Source of the DNA: Culex pipiens pallens
Lineage: Eukaryota; Arthropoda; Insecta; Diptera; Culicidae
NCBI RefSeq assembly: GCF_016801865.2
Contig: NC_068938.1
Location: 81,232,886 to 81,296,885, forward strand
Direction: 5' to 3'
DNA length: 64,000 nt
In this document: positions 11,461 through 23,754 of the stretch, piece by piece
How the letters are laid out: the number at the start of each line of letters is the position of its first letter
Position numbering within the stretch: position 1 is the first letter of the stretch
The notes under the pieces: model-generated
Seen by the model: only the letters and a program-made list of their open reading frames with translations
Databases searched by the model: none
Told to the model about the DNA's origin: nothing
Program-made: the position numbers and the translations under genes

Positions 11461-12728
11461 TATGGCATAAAATCCTCTTAATCACTTGAATTCATTGCAC
11501 TTTATCAAAAATTCATAAAATCATTTTCGATTCAAAATTTTATCTTTATTTCAAAATTTTTAAGAAGATTTGTTTTGATTTCCAAAATGACCATTTTGAG
11601 ATTCAGGATTTTGTATTTAACTGGTCCATTTTTCACTCAGAGTCTGATCAATGATTCATTCCAATAAAAAAATTAAAAATTAAGAATCTCGAAACAAAAT
11701 GAGAAATTTTGAGAAAACAAAGTTGCAATCCTTTTGTTCTTTTTTCAGACGCTTTTCGTTCGGAATGTTGACTTAGCCTTAGTAATACTTAAAAAAACCA
11801 AGGCCATTTTTCAAAGTACTAATGTTGAAACTTAATCTGAAAATTTTGAAAGCATTGATTATCCTGTTTGTTTTTCTTTTATCCGCTGTTTTTCAATCTA
11901 AGATGTTTCTTTTTAAACTACAAAATTACTAAATTTAACGACATTTTTTTGTATTTTTCGAAAATAAATATTTTTAGAATAGGTTAATCTTGGCCACTTT
12001 TAAAAACATCGAAAAACTGTACATTTTTATTAAAAGTCAATATCTAAGTTGCCATATCTCCAAAAGGGACACTTCATCAATATTCATTTATAAAAAAGCC
12101 CTTTTTTGTCGGCATTTGACCTACTCACAAGAAAACAATTTCAAACATGATTGAGATTTTTCATCTACAGTTCTTCAAGTAGCCTAATCTGAAAACAGAT
12201 GAAATATTGATTCAATTTCAAACGAATATTAGTGTCAGAAGTCATGGTGGCTCTTACGGCTTTTTGAAAACTCTCCCGAATATTGTACTTTTCGATTGCA
12301 AATTCAATTTAGCATTAAAAACAAGGTGGCATTAAATTTAGCACAATTTTAAAAATACGGATTTAAGGAAATTGATTTTTTGTGAAAAAAGTGTTTTCAA
12401 ATAATCCGTTTTCCTATTTTTTCCTGAATAGTCCTCATTTATACATTGCCAAAACACCAAATCGTTCAGAAAATTAAATATTTTCGAAAATATGTTGCCA
12501 AAATTGTATGGAGATTATGGGTATGAGTGAATAGGCTAAATAAAAAGATATACAAATAAAACCCATTACCGTAATTTGAAGCGAATTGCTCAAACTCCAG
12601 TCCCAAACAGTATCGAAAACTATTACTTTTTTAACAAGTGCTGTGATGATTAACTTTGCCGCTTTCAAATGGATGAAAAACATTTTTGCAACGAGATGAA
12701 ATTTCAAATAATTTGTCCAAGTGTTAAG
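11461..12728. other. AT-rich stretch and part of a GCTGAAAAG-type repeat
   Basis: Mostly low-complexity intron-like DNA. From about 12600 it resembles the repeat also seen at 14513-14650, 57125-57770 and 61262-61672 (AACAAGTGCTG, ATTACTTTT). The Tigger-like element at 12731 has split this repeat. Confidence 0.4.
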
Positions 12729-12730
12729 TA

Positions 12731-14510
12731 CAGTCATGCCTCGGTTTAGCACCGCATATGGGGGATGCAAAACCGAGGCGTGCATAACCGAGGCACAGAG
12801 CTTATGGGATTTTGGCTATATGGGAGACATTGGCTTTAATCGTACGAAAAATCATGCAAACATCAAAAAATTATAGTGTTTTGAAATCGGGATGATGTCA
12901 GCTATCCATTAAAATTATTATTTCATGAAAATTTTCACAAAAATACGTATTTTTCCTGTATTTCGAAAATGCATTTTTTTTCTCTAAAGAAACCAAAAAT
13001 ATATTGTTATTGCAATATGGGTATCAAATGATCAGGTTTTTTTTCATACATTTTGGATGTAATAACAACATTTTTAGAAAATACTCAAAATTTTCACAAA
13101 ACTACGTCTTTTTGAAAAAAACTCCAAATTTCAATTTTTACAATATGGGTATCAAACGATCGGGATTTTTCATACATTTCGAATGTAAAAACAACATTTT
13201 TAGAAAATACTCAAAATTTTCACAAAACTACGTATTTTCGAATAAAATACTCAAAATTTCCGTTTTTACAACGTGGGTATCGAACGATCGGGATTTTTTC
13301 ATACATTTCGAATGCAATAACAATATTTTTTGAAATTACTCAAAATTTTCACAAAACTACGTATTTCCGAAAAAAAACTCAAAATTTCCGTTTTAACAAT
13401 GTTGGTATTAAACGATCTGGATTTTTCATACATTTCGAATGTAAAAACAACATTTTTAGAAAATACTCAAAATTTTCACAAAACTACGTATTTTCTAAAA
13501 AAATACTCAAAATTTCTGTTAATACGATGTGGGTGCGAACGATCGGGATTTTTCATATATTTCGAATGTAAAAACAATATTTTTTGAAAATACTATAAAA
13601 ATCCACAAAACTACGTATTTTAGAGAAAAAAATTCCGTTTTTAAAATGTGGGTGTCGAACGATCGGGATTTTTTCATATATTTCGAATGTAATAACAATA
13701 TTTTTTGGAAATACTAAAAAAAAATTACAAAACTTCGTATTTTCGAAAAAAAAAATACAAAAAATTTCCGTTCCGTACAATGCGGGTATAAAACGATCGG
13801 TATTTTTTCATACATTATTAAAATTATTAAAAAATGAAAATACTCAAAATTTTCACAAAACTACGTATTTTTGGAAACAAATGATTTGATTATTTGATAC
13901 CCATATTTTAAAAACTGAAATTTTGAAAAAATTTCAAAAATACGTAGTTTTGTGAAAATTTTGAGTATTTTCAAAAAAAATTGTTATTACATTCGATCGT
14001 CAATCCCGATAGTATTTTATTCGAAAATACGTAGTTTTGTGAAAAATTAGAATATTTTCTAAAAATGTTGTTATTACATTCGAAATGTATGAAAACAAAA
14101 CCCAATCGTTTAATACCCATAATGAAAAATTTAAATTTTGAGTTTTTTTTTCGAAAAAACGTAGTTTTGTGAAAATTTGGAGTATTTTCTAAAAGAATTG
14201 TTGTTATATCTGAAATGTATGAAAAAAACCTGATCATTTGATACCCATTTTCCAATAACAATATATTTTTGGATTCTTTAGAGAAAAAAATGCATTTTCA
14301 AAATACAGGAAAAATACGTATTTTTGTGAAAATTTTCATGAAATAATAATTTTAATGGATTACTTACATCATCTCGATTCCAAAACACTATAATTTTTTG
14401 ATGTTTGCATGATTTTTCATACGATTGAAGCCAATGCTTAACCGAGGCAGCTGAACGGTGCAAAACCGGGGCAGTGCAAATCCGAGGCGTGCAAAACCGA
14501 GGCATGACTG
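12731..14510. mobile_element. Tigger/pogo-like foldback with internal tandem arrays, copy A
   Basis: Ends CAGTCATGCCTCGGTTTAGC and GAGGCATGACTG, with TA at 12729-12730 and 14511-14512. The end sequence and TA target resemble pogo/Tigger elements by family knowledge. Arms of about 300 bp carry repeated CCGAGG(C) motifs. The middle is about seven forward units of 125-130 bp (13004-13870), then about three inverse units (13895-14260). No transposase ORF; apparent ORFs follow the tandem units. A larger copy lies at 48322-55506. Confidence 0.85.
13004..14260. repeat. Head-to-head array of about 125-bp units
   Basis: Each unit has GGTATCAAACGATCGGG, then ATACATTTCGAATGTAA, then CACAAAACTACGTATTTTCG. 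Unit starts are near 13030, 13160, 13287, 13417, 13541, 13666 and 13796. After about 13890 the same motifs appear as their inverse complement. Confidence 0.8.
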
Positions 14511-14512
14511 TA

Positions 14513-14861
14513 TTACTTTCAGTGCAGAAAAGTTGATTTTTTCAGCCCTTGTGTCGAAATGTATTACTTTTCGATTCTTTAATTTTTGGTAGAGAAAAGA
14601 AGGCAATTTTTTGCGTTCGAGGATGACAGCAAAAGTTAATAGTTTCAAAGGAAATTGCATATAGTACTCTTCAATATTCCTACTTAAGTTTGTTGGCAAT
14701 CGCTGGATCACGTAATATTTTCAATGATTTTTTAGAAAAATTTCAAATAATCACCAGCACACAAAAGCTCACGCTCCCACAACAACCAATGTTTTATATA
14801 ACCCTATCACACAACTACATGCTCACCTCCCACAACTGTATTTTCCCCCCTTTTCTTTCAG
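14513..14861. other. Repeat flank and intron end before the first EGF exon
   Basis: 14513-14650 continues the GCTGAAAAG-type repeat interrupted by the Tigger-like element. 14760-14861 is C/T-rich and ends in the splice acceptor for the EGF exon. Confidence 0.5.
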
Positions 14862-14984
14862 GTGGACTTTTGCGCCAATGACCCGTGCCCGGATGGCCAC
14901 CGTTGTATAGATCACGGGGACGATTTCACCTGTGAGTGCCCGGGCGGACGAAACGGACCGGACTGCAATCAGGTACCCCGGACG
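14862..14984 (+). CDS. EGF-domain exon of a transmembrane EGF-repeat protein (internal exon, partial gene)
   Basis: The exon reads VDFCANDPC through CNQVPRT in frame from its first base, 41 complete codons. It holds one whole EGF domain with cysteine spacing C-x4-C-x5-C-x8-C-x1-C-x8-C, the canonical extracellular disulfide module. The acceptor is a pyrimidine-rich tract ending TTTCTTTCAG; the donor chosen is ACG|GTGAGT at 14985. A weaker donor, CAG|GTACCC, lies 12 bases earlier. The later one is preferred because GTGAGT is the stronger site and leaves seven residues between this domain's last cysteine and the next domain's first, typical of tandem EGFs. Both donors keep phase 0. GC content and codon use contrast with the AT-rich flanks. 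The parent gene is not identified; Notch-, Crumbs- or uninflatable-type receptors are all possible. Confidence 0.85.
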
Positions 14985-16104
14985 GTGAGTAGCTCCCCGT
15001 GGATAAAAAATGGGAAAAAGCGTAAAAGAAGCAAAAAAAAAACTTTTCACTTGGTCACGGTTCCGGTGGGCACACACACACACATACCTACAAACGGAGA
15101 CCGGGTGTCAAAGTTTGGCTACTTTCATCTAGAATGCTTTTTGATGGCATCAAAAGCTTTCTTTTTTAACTTTCTCCATCAAAGCTCCAACGATGGTTAC
15201 GCGTCATTGGATGACGTCTTTTACCTTTTCAGTAAGTTTTTGCTTTGACGGTGACAAACTTTGGACGAAGACTTTTCTTTGAAAAAATCTGCTTAAAACT
15301 TTAAGTGGAAAGTGTTTACGACCCCAAAAAAATCAGATTTATCGTTAAAAATTTCCCCACATCCATGCCATATTAACTGTTGGCAAGCAAACTTTTAGTG
15401 ACTTTTACTTTTTACCGAATTAAGAGGATTAGGGGTGTTAAAGATTAAAAACTCATCACCAATTTAATGACTTTCTTCCTTCATATCTCTCTTCCATCAT
15501 CAACTGCATCCGGTGTAAGTTTTATATGCAGAAATCATTGAACTTAACGACAACTTTTCCCTTCCTTCCTGCCCTTTAAAACTCTATGATTCTCTTTATG
15601 ACTCACTTGGAAAAGTTTTTCCTCTACTTTTTCCTTCAAACTTAAAAACATTATTTTCCCTTCCGTTTTTGCAACCGTTTACATCACAGTGCATCACACT
15701 CTCGTTTCTCTCGCATCCACTAATTACCGCCAAAGTCATTAAAGTTTAAATACACCCCTCCCAGCCCCCTTTCTCAGGCAATACTTTGCTTCTTTCGGGA
15801 CAGAATGATGATGATGGCGGCAGGAGCCGGGATTCACATCATGAATTTTAATTAGCCTTTCGCAACAGGGAGAAGCGCATTTTTATCCACCAAATCCCAC
15901 CGAGAAGACGTCGAAACAATATTTTGCAGCAGCAGGGGGGAGAGGATTGGGTTCTGGAGGAAAAGAGCTTCAAGGTGGATTACGAATGGAGCCATTTGTA
16001 ATTAAATTCTGCATTTGAAGAACATCCAGAGCTTTTTTTGCAAAAGGTCCTGTAAACTAATGTCTTTTATATGTTTATAGGACCTTTAAAAAAAACTCTA
16101 GATA
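14985..16104. other. Start of the 28.9-kb intron, mostly unique sequence
   Basis: Follows the GTGAGT donor. Contains a short (CA)n at about 15071-15083 and CT-rich tracts; no paired terminal repeats. Reading on from the EGF exon into this region would add a spurious tail that ends at 15248. Confidence 0.6.
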
Positions 16105-17553
16105 ACGTCATGATTCGAAATCCGGACACTTAGTAACATATTATTTTTGTTATAGCTGGCAAAAAATTATGTAATAAGTTGGAAATGTGGAAATATCATC
16201 AGGATTTAGTATAAACAGTCAGTTTTAAGAGAATACATGCTAAATATGTCTTTTCTAACAATTTTTCATCCGAATTTGAAAAATAAAATGACTTGTTGTG
16301 CTTCGAATCCCGGACACTGTTAAAAGCTGATTCGAAATCCGGACACTTTTGCTTCGAATTCCGGACACTCGATTTTGCTTATAAATCGCACAAATTTGAA
16401 CTGAAATGTTAGTGAATGGCATTCTTTAGGTCTCAAACAAGCTGTTGACATCAAAACAATCGATAGTTTTTATAAAAAATGGCTAGAATTTAAGAAAATC
16501 AAAAACATAAATTTCTGCTTTGCTTTCCCGGTGCTTCGGACGCCTATGAAATATTTCCGTTGAAATGTTTCGCATTTTTGGTAAACTTATAATTTTATTT
16601 TATTTAATTGTTTTGGCATTAACTACAGCGTTCAAACAAACTTTAAATGAAAGTTGATGTTAGAATTCATAAAAAAACACAGTTTTGACATGGGTAATTC
16701 TCTACCAACTCACACGAAATCGGCAAAAGTTGCCCGACCCCTCTTCGATTTGCGTGAAACTTTGTCCTAAGGGGTAACTTTTGTCCCTGATCACGAATCC
16801 GAGGTGAACGGCCATGATCGATGACGACCAACTTTTTCAAAACTTTTTTTCTTAAAATCGCGATAACTCGTGATGTTTATAAGCAAACCCCTTATGTCTA
16901 TATATCAAATTTTGTGTAATTGTCTGCTCTACAATTTTGTAGAACATTATTATACTCTAAAAAATAACCCTGCAAAGTTAGAAAAAACACGAAATTTTAA
17001 AATGAAAAATTTTGTTCTAAAAGAAAAAATGACCCTTCTGGGTCAATGTAGATTCGAAAAGAACATTTAATTTCCCATAAAATGACATGTTCCAAAAATT
17101 TTTACAGTCGAGTAACGGAAAATGGGAGAATTTTTAAAACTTTTTTAGTGTTTTTTTCGATGAAAAATACGTTTTTTTGGAATTTTGGGTACGCCATCAA
17201 ATCGGGCCTCTAATTTTACATAAAAGTCCCTTTGACACCAAATTTCTATCTCATCACCGTTTCAGGCTGCAAATTATTGAAAAACACCTCTTTTTTCGCA
17301 TGTTCAAAAATGGAAGGGGTCGTACCGCCCCTCCGTCACGAGATATCAAAAAACGGACCTCGGATTTGTAATCAGGGACAAAAGTTACCCCTTAGGACAA
17401 AGTTTCACGCAAATCGAAGAGGGGTCGGGGCAACTGCTGTGTGAGTTGGCGGAGAATTACCCACATTCATAATGCGAACTTATATCAAAATAATTGATAA
17501 AACAAGTTGAAGTGTCCGGGTTTCGAAGCGTCCGGGAATTCGAATCATGACGT
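16105..17553. mobile_element. TA-flanked element with CGGACAC repeats, carrying a nested foldback
   Basis: Left end ACGTCATGATTCGAAATCCG, right end CGAATCATGACGT; TA at 16103-16104 and 17554-17555. The motif TTCGAA(A/T)TCCGGACAC recurs several times inside the left part. A different element (16692-17462) is inserted within it. No transposase. Confidence 0.8.
16692..17462. mobile_element. GGGTAATTCTC foldback, deletion derivative, TSD ACAT
   Basis: Ends GGGTAATTCTCTACCAACTC and GAGAATTACCC, with ACAT at 16688-16691 and 17463-17466. Compared with the copy at 48548, the left arm is cut short after CACGAATCCGAGG and joins the spacer directly, so only the right arm is full length. Its 64-70 codon ORFs recur in every copy as arm by-products. 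Confidence 0.85.
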
Positions 17554-17679
17554 TATGCAATGTTTAGAATTATCCTATATAAATAACAGAATTTGAAATA
17601 TCGAGTAGTCGACAACTGGCTTATCTAATCCAATGTAATCTAGTCCAACACAAGAAAAGCCAGTACGAAGCAAACAATC

Positions 17680-17905
17680 AGGAAGAACTCGTTGGTAGAT
17701 TACGCCCCATGTTAAAGTGGTAGATCAGGGTTCACATCCCGGCTCGGACCAACACAACTGGTGATCTTTTCCCTTCCGGATTCGATTGCATAGTAAAGGG
17801 AAGGTAGTGTATCGTCACAAACTGGACCTTATCAAGACACCTTAGGAAGACAACCTATGGAATTTTAACGTTAACCTTAACATGTTAACATTTAGTTGAT
17901 TAAAA
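17680..17905 (+). mobile_element. tRNA-related SINE fragment
   Basis: Has a B-box-like GGTTCACATCCCGG after an A-box-like GGTAGATTACG, then a body with TGGTGATCTTTTCCCTTCC, and a tail of TTAAC-type repeats near 17870-17890. Layout is that of a mosquito tRNA-derived SINE; no other copy is in the window, so the limits are approximate. Confidence 0.5.
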
Positions 17906-17919
17906 AACTGTCACTGAAT

Positions 17920-18790
17920 CCGTTTTTCAAAATTTTTAAACCAAGACCAACATTTTAAAAGGGCGTAATTTTCAATGTTTGACCCTTTTGAAATGTTAGT
18001 ATTGATTTAAAAAATTGAAAATATTGTTTTCGAAAACACCGGAAAATTTCATGAATATTTTATATTATAACCAGAGAGAAGGGAAATACTCTTTGTTTTA
18101 ACATTGTAAATCGAACCATTAGTTACTGAGATATCGACGTTAGAAAATTATGGGTTGTTTGGGTGAGACTTGGAATACAAATTTTCATGTTTTTAAACAT
18201 TTGCATGGCAATATCTCAGCAACTAAGGGTCTTATCAACAAAGTTCTATAAAGCAAAATATAAAGAATTTTCTCAGATTTTCAAAAATATTATTTTCAAA
18301 AGTTGGCAAACATGTGCACTTTTTCCAAAAAAGTCACCTATAAATGTATTTAACTTGAAAACGGTGCACTTTATGAAAATTTCACTAAAGTACTTTTTGA
18401 TTGCAAATTTGGTTTTTCATAGAAAAATGAAGTTGAAACATTTTTGCGACCAATATCTTTTTTTTAAATCAGTATTTATTTAAAAAAAACGTAACTCATT
18501 CAAAAAAATTTTGCCCGTCCTGGAAATTTCTAAAAAGTTGGAATTTGATGTCCTCTAAAACATATATATAAAAAATAGTGTTTTTTTGTAAATCATGTTC
18601 TTGTGACAAAAAGCTAAATGAAAAATCACAATTTTTCCAGTGTAGTCCTTTTCCATACCTACAACTTTGCCAAATACACCAAATCGATCAAAAAATTCCT
18701 TCAAAAGATACAGATCTTTGAATTTTCATACATCATACACCACCGTGTAGGTCACCATTATGGTCAAAGGACACAACATTCAAGAACATA
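17920..18790. mobile_element. Half copy of the GAGCAATTCTC foldback family
   Basis: Starts near the family's palindrome centre (AGACCAACATTTTAAAAGGG) and proceeds outward through the conserved CACCAAATCGATCAAAAAAT and ATACAGAT blocks; the left arm is absent. Compare the full palindrome at 29650-31581. Confidence 0.6.
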
Positions 18791-18983
18791 TTTCCAACCA
18801 CATACTGACTAGATAAAGTCCAGGGCATTCCGAAAATTTGGCAAAACTGCCAAATGAATTAAGACCACTTGGGCTATAGCTCAATGTTTGAAATTTTTCG
18901 TTATCTTTTAAAAATATTTTAATATAAGATTTTTCTTTATGATTCTTTTGCGCAATCCAATTTTATGTGTGAAAAAGTCCTTA

Positions 18984-19143
18984 GGCGTCATCCATAAAGT
19001 ATGTCACGCTGTAGGGGGGAAGGGGGAGGGGGGTCTGAGCAAGTGTGACATTGCGTGTTGTAAATATAGGAAAAGCGTGACAAAGGGGGGTGGGGGGGTA
19101 AATTTTGGCTGATTTTAGCGTGACGTACTTTATGGATGAAGCC
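18984..19143. mobile_element. 160-bp miniature element, TTA target
   Basis: Ends GGCGTCATCCATAAAGTA and TACTTTATGGATGAAGCC, continuing as GTCACGC/GCGTGAC. TTA flanks both sides (18981-18983 and 19144-19146). G-rich centre. A 3-bp TTA target and G-starting ends suggest PIF/Harbinger by family knowledge, but this is inference. A relic arm is near 118-155. Confidence 0.75.
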
Positions 19144-19189
19144 TTAGCAATACTTATTCATTTCCAAAGACATGTTTTTTGAATATTTA

Positions 19190-21265
19190 AATAGGCGATA
19201 ATCTTATCGCCTAAAATGGACGATAACTCATTTGAAATCGTTCTAAAGATTTTTTTTAATGTAGTAAGTTTCATAGCATAAATATGTTCTCAAAATTGTT
19301 TAAAGAGTACCGTATTTTTTCTAAAGTACTAAAAATTTCATAATTTGCCATATGGGTATCAAACGAAGCGAAATTTTGCATGCTTTTTCACTTTATAAGA
19401 ATTTTTAAAAATTCTAAAATGTTCACAAATTAGCGATTTTTTTTCGATAAAACTCATATTTTCGAAATATGCAATATGGGAGCAAACAAAACGAAATTTT
19501 GTTTGCTTTTTGATTTTATTAAAGTATTTGGAAAATATTATTTTTTTTACAAATTACCGTTTTTTTTTCGAAAATACTCATTTTTTTTTTAAATATGCAA
19601 TATCGGTATCAAACGTAGCAAAATTTGGTTTGCTTTTGCACATTGATAGCGTTTTTTAAATACAAACATTTTCACAAAATACCGTGTTGTTTCGAAAGTA
19701 TTTAAATTTTCAAAATATGCAAACGAAGCGAAATTTTGTATGGTTTTTCACTTTGTTCAAGTTTTTCTAAACACTGAAATTTTCACGAAATACCTTATTT
19801 TTTTGAAAATACTCTAATTTTCTAAACATGCAATATTTTAAAAATATGAAAACGACTCAAAACTTTGTATGATATGAAGCATTAGGGTGTAATATCAAAA
19901 TCGATTTTCCAGCACAGCAATTTTTCAGTTCCTTTTGGGGTCCTAAACAACTCCCCAAAGTTTGGGCACGATTGGATTAGTCCTCACTTTGCGCAAAGCG
20001 ATTCAATTTTCCATATAAATTTGTATGGGAAAAACCATTTTTTTTGGATTTCGATATTTATAAAATCCACGTTTCACGCTGTACTAAAACCGGATTCATA
20101 TTCGGATGCTCTGGAAGGTGCTCTACAACTTTCCCGAAGAGAGTATGGTGCTAGCATGTCCCTAAGAGAAGATACAGCGTCTTCAAAACTCGTCTAAAAC
20201 GTGATTTTCGAGCACACGCTGTATCTTTTTTTAGGAGCAAGTTAGCACCATACTCTCTTCGGGAAAGTTGTAGAGCACCTTCTAGAGCATTCGAATATGA
20301 ATCCGGTTTTAGTACAGCGTGAAACGTGGATTTTATAAATATCAAAATCCAAAAAAATAGTTTTTCCCATACAAATTTATATGGAAAATTGAATCGCTTT
20401 GCGCAAAGTGAGGACTAAACCAATCGTTCAGAAACTTTGGGGAGTTGTTTAGGACCCCAAAAGGAACTGAAAAATTGCTGTGCTCGATAAATTTGGACAA
20501 CTTTATTTTTTTCCATACAACCATATTACACCCTAATGAAGCATGTACAATTTGAATGTTTGTTTGCGTAATCGTTTGATACCCATGTTATATATTTTAA
20601 ATCTGAGTTTTTGAAAAAAAGGTAATTTGTGAAAATTTTAGTATTTAAAAAAATCTAGTAAATTAAAAAGCATAGAAAATTGTAAATTGTTTGATACCCA
20701 TATATTTTTTTTGAAAATCTGAGTATTTTTGAAAAACTACGGTATTTTGTGAAAATTTCAGTATACTTTAAAAAAAATGCATTGCTTGAAAAAGTAAAGA
20801 AATCTTAATCCGTTTGATACCCATATATTTTAAATTTGAGTATTTTATGAAAATTTTAACTTAAAAAAAACATTGATCAATTGAAAAAGCATACAAAATT
20901 AAGCTTCATTGGATGCTTATTCTTCAAATTATGAAAATTTTAGTATTTTTGAAAATAATAGGTATTTTGCATTTTTTAAATTATTTTACAAAAATACTTT
21001 AATTAAGTAAAAGAAACAAACAAAATTTCGCTTAGTTTGGTACCCATATTGAAAATTATTAAAAAAAAAAGTATTTTCGAAAAAATACGGCATACAATTT
21101 GGAGAACATATTTATGCTTTGGAACTAATAACATTTTTAAAAAAATATATTCTTAGTGAAAGCATTAAAAAGTTTAACATGATATGGTTGAAATAATCAA
21201 TTTAAGGAAAACTATAAAAATAAGCTATCGTCCATTATTGGCAATATGATTATTGTCGATAGAAT
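19190..21265. mobile_element. Array-bearing foldback with GCGATAATCTTATCG-type ends
   Basis: The left side has about five units of 110-130 bp with CAATATGGGTATCAAACG and GCGAAATTTTG; the right side (20560-21080) has the inverse. Outer sequence with GGACGATAA near 19213 is mirrored by TATCGTCCATTATTGG near 21224. The units resemble those of the Tigger-like element at 12731 in motif and period, so the two may be related. The centre is occupied by a separate insertion (19885-20535). Ends are approximate. Confidence 0.55.
19885..20535. mobile_element. TAGGGTGTAATAT foldback with 9-bp TSD
   Basis: Ends TAGGGTGTAATAT and ATATTACACCCTA, flanked by direct repeat ATGAAGCAT on both sides. Arms of about 300 bp meet near 20210 and include GTACTAAAACCGGATTCATA mirrored on the right. 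A 9-bp TSD is seen in Mutator-like and some other elements; superfamily not assigned. Confidence 0.8.
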
Positions 21266-22440
21266 TATCGAAATAACGTTAACGATAACAATAGACAAAG
21301 CGAATGTGTTCGGGCGACAACGATAACCATTATCCTTATCGTTGGACGATAATATTATCGACGTTAATTTTATCGTTTAACAATCTCAAGGTCTCAGAGA
21401 ACTGCTTACCAAATACCTGGGAAGCTGTATCGGAAATGGATTTTATTTATATATATTTTTTTAAATTGGCCTTATTTTTTGGGGGGCATTCCCTATGACC
21501 AAAGAAGCGATTTCATATCATTCGATTAAATTTCTGATTTTTGTTAAATGTTTTAGGGGACAAAAAGCTACGACTTCTGAGCCAAAGTATGGACAAAATG
21601 TACGCCGTCGAGTAATGATTTGAAATGTGTTCCGTAAACTGGGGTCAATCGGGACAGATGGGATGAATTGAGACAGCAGTTTTAACCATGTTGGAGCACA
21701 ATATTTTGATTTTTCTGGTTGGTTTCGGTTAGAACAGACTCAGACCAACAAAATGTGTGCATCCTTTTCCAAATTTAAAAGCTTTAAGTGTTCTAAAAAC
21801 TGCTTTCCCTATTCAGACTGTAGTCCCGACGCACCCCAGGTTACGGTTCTTTTGAAAAATAGAAACTATACTCAAAATTTCTTACTTCAGTTTTCAAATC
21901 AAATTTGCAAACGAAAAATATTAAAGAGATTTTTTTGCTAGAGTGCAATTTTTTCAAGATATAAACACACACATTTTTTAGAAGCGATCAGAAACTTTTT
22001 TTCGAAGAGATCAGAAAATTTTGAAAATAGGACAATTATTTTCCGAGATATTGACACTAGAAAATAAATGGTGTTTGGATAGGACAAAAGAAACATTAAT
22101 TTTCTTGTTTCTTCTTCTGTTTTTCCTCATACATATCGACAAATTCGCCAAAGACTCCAAATTGATCAGAAAATGTCTTCAAAAGTTAGTGATTTTAGAA
22201 CAATTACGCACCATTTTTTTGAAGACAGCTGCCAAAATTGTATGAAGAATTGTATGGGCGAACCAATGACACAAAATGAGTTCTTTGGCCTAGTGAAAGC
22301 CCCCAAAATGACACATTTTTTTATATGAATCTTCATAAAAGGTCTCGTTTCAAACTTAATTTGCACTTTTCTGCCTAAATTACCAAAACGAAATGAGGCT
22401 GAAAATAGTACAGAAACCATCGTAATTTTCCACCAAAACG
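21266..22440. other. Degenerate foldback-family sequence
   Basis: Contains GAGAACTGCTTACC and GGAAATGGATTTTATTTATAT near 21400, and ATTGATCAGAAAATGTCTTC near 22160, all variants of the GAGCAATTCTC family. A CCGTAAACTGGGGTCAATC motif near 21634 is a relic of the CCGTAAAC element. No intact ends. Confidence 0.45.
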
Positions 22441-23700
22441 AACTCGTTCATTCCCGCACCTAAATGCCAGTTTGTGTTTACTAGCAAATTTAAAATTGAC
22501 CCCACCATTTCAACTGCAATTGCAATTCGAACCATTCGTGGGCAGGGGGGGGAATCGTGTGTGTTTGATATTTACCCGAGCCAGAATGGGCGAATTCATT
22601 CACTGTAATTGCGTGCGGCTTGGGCCCAGATTTGTGCAAACCTCAGTAAATTTCACGTTGCCGTGTGGCTGGTCGAGGAAAGCTTCAATCTGCTAAATGG
22701 GCTGCTGATGTTGCAGCTGTCCGTACATTAGTTGATTGCAATTATGGCCGTTCGGAAGTGCGGGTTTCCGATGCATAATTAGATGCAATTTAGTGCTGGC
22801 CTAGCTGGAATTTCCAGCTGATGTGACTGGAAATATTTCGTTTTAGTAATCTGACTTAGTCTGACTTTTATCTCTTCCCAAAAAATCTCACTCCAACTTG
22901 AGCACAGCAAACAGAAATCCTTCCCGTTAAATCCCCGAGCTTAATCCTGCCGCTCTTACTTCGCCGTGTACTTAATTTCTTCATCTACCCACGTGCCACG
23001 TGTCCTGAAGATGTTTGTTGGCGTCTTCGTCGTCGCGACGTTGGGTCTTAAATGGAGATTAATAGCTCCCGGTAAGGAATGCGCACAAAAAAATGTAATT
23101 AAGAAAAATAACGCCGTGATTAAAAGTCTTGCATGACTTTTTTTTCCCTCTCCTTGTTGGAAGTTATTCTTACGAGGGATTATGAGTTGGCTTGCCTCCG
23201 TCATTAATCGAAATGGAATGCTATTTTTCAGAGTAATTTATTTCAAGCTTTCGCCTCTACAAACTTCATCCTCTTTGAAAGACCATTCCACTACCAAAGG
23301 ATTACAAAATCGAAGAATAATTTCCTCCTGCCCTCACCTTAATGTGGCCCATTTAACACCAATTAGCTCTCAGGTGGCCGTAACGATCACTAATTACACC
23401 TCCACTGGTGGCGTTGGCAGTGACCAACGGGATGAAAGAGTCTTGCCGGTGCATCAAGCTGTGCATTTCTGAACCCGTGACCACAGAGTTTCAACCTGAC
23501 AGAGGAGTAGAGCGGAGAGTTGGAACTTTCTAGCGTTGGGTTTGGTCACTTTTGTCGTGTTTGATTGTCTTGTTGAGTTCTTTTGTGTTTGCTTCTTTAC
23601 AACTTTTGTATGTTTGATCATTTTCAAAAAATGAAGCAATTTGATACGTCGAAAAAGTATGTTGAACTCTTAGACTTGATTAAATTTGAACTTGAACCAT
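22441..23700. other. Apparently unique intronic sequence
   Basis: More balanced base composition, no repeats recognised, and no splice-supported exon. ORFs of up to 96 codons lack domain signatures. Confidence 0.4.
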
Positions 23701-23754
23701 TCAAAATATTTCAGCAATTCTGTACGAAATAGGCATTTTTCATTTTAATTTTAA

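Noticed and set aside
13004..13900. CRISPR-like regular repeats
   Set aside because: The units are contiguous 125-bp tandem repeats without unique spacers, in a eukaryotic transposon.
14985..15248. Extension of the EGF reading frame to 15248
   Set aside because: It runs through a strong GTGAGT donor into Lys-rich, low-complexity intron.
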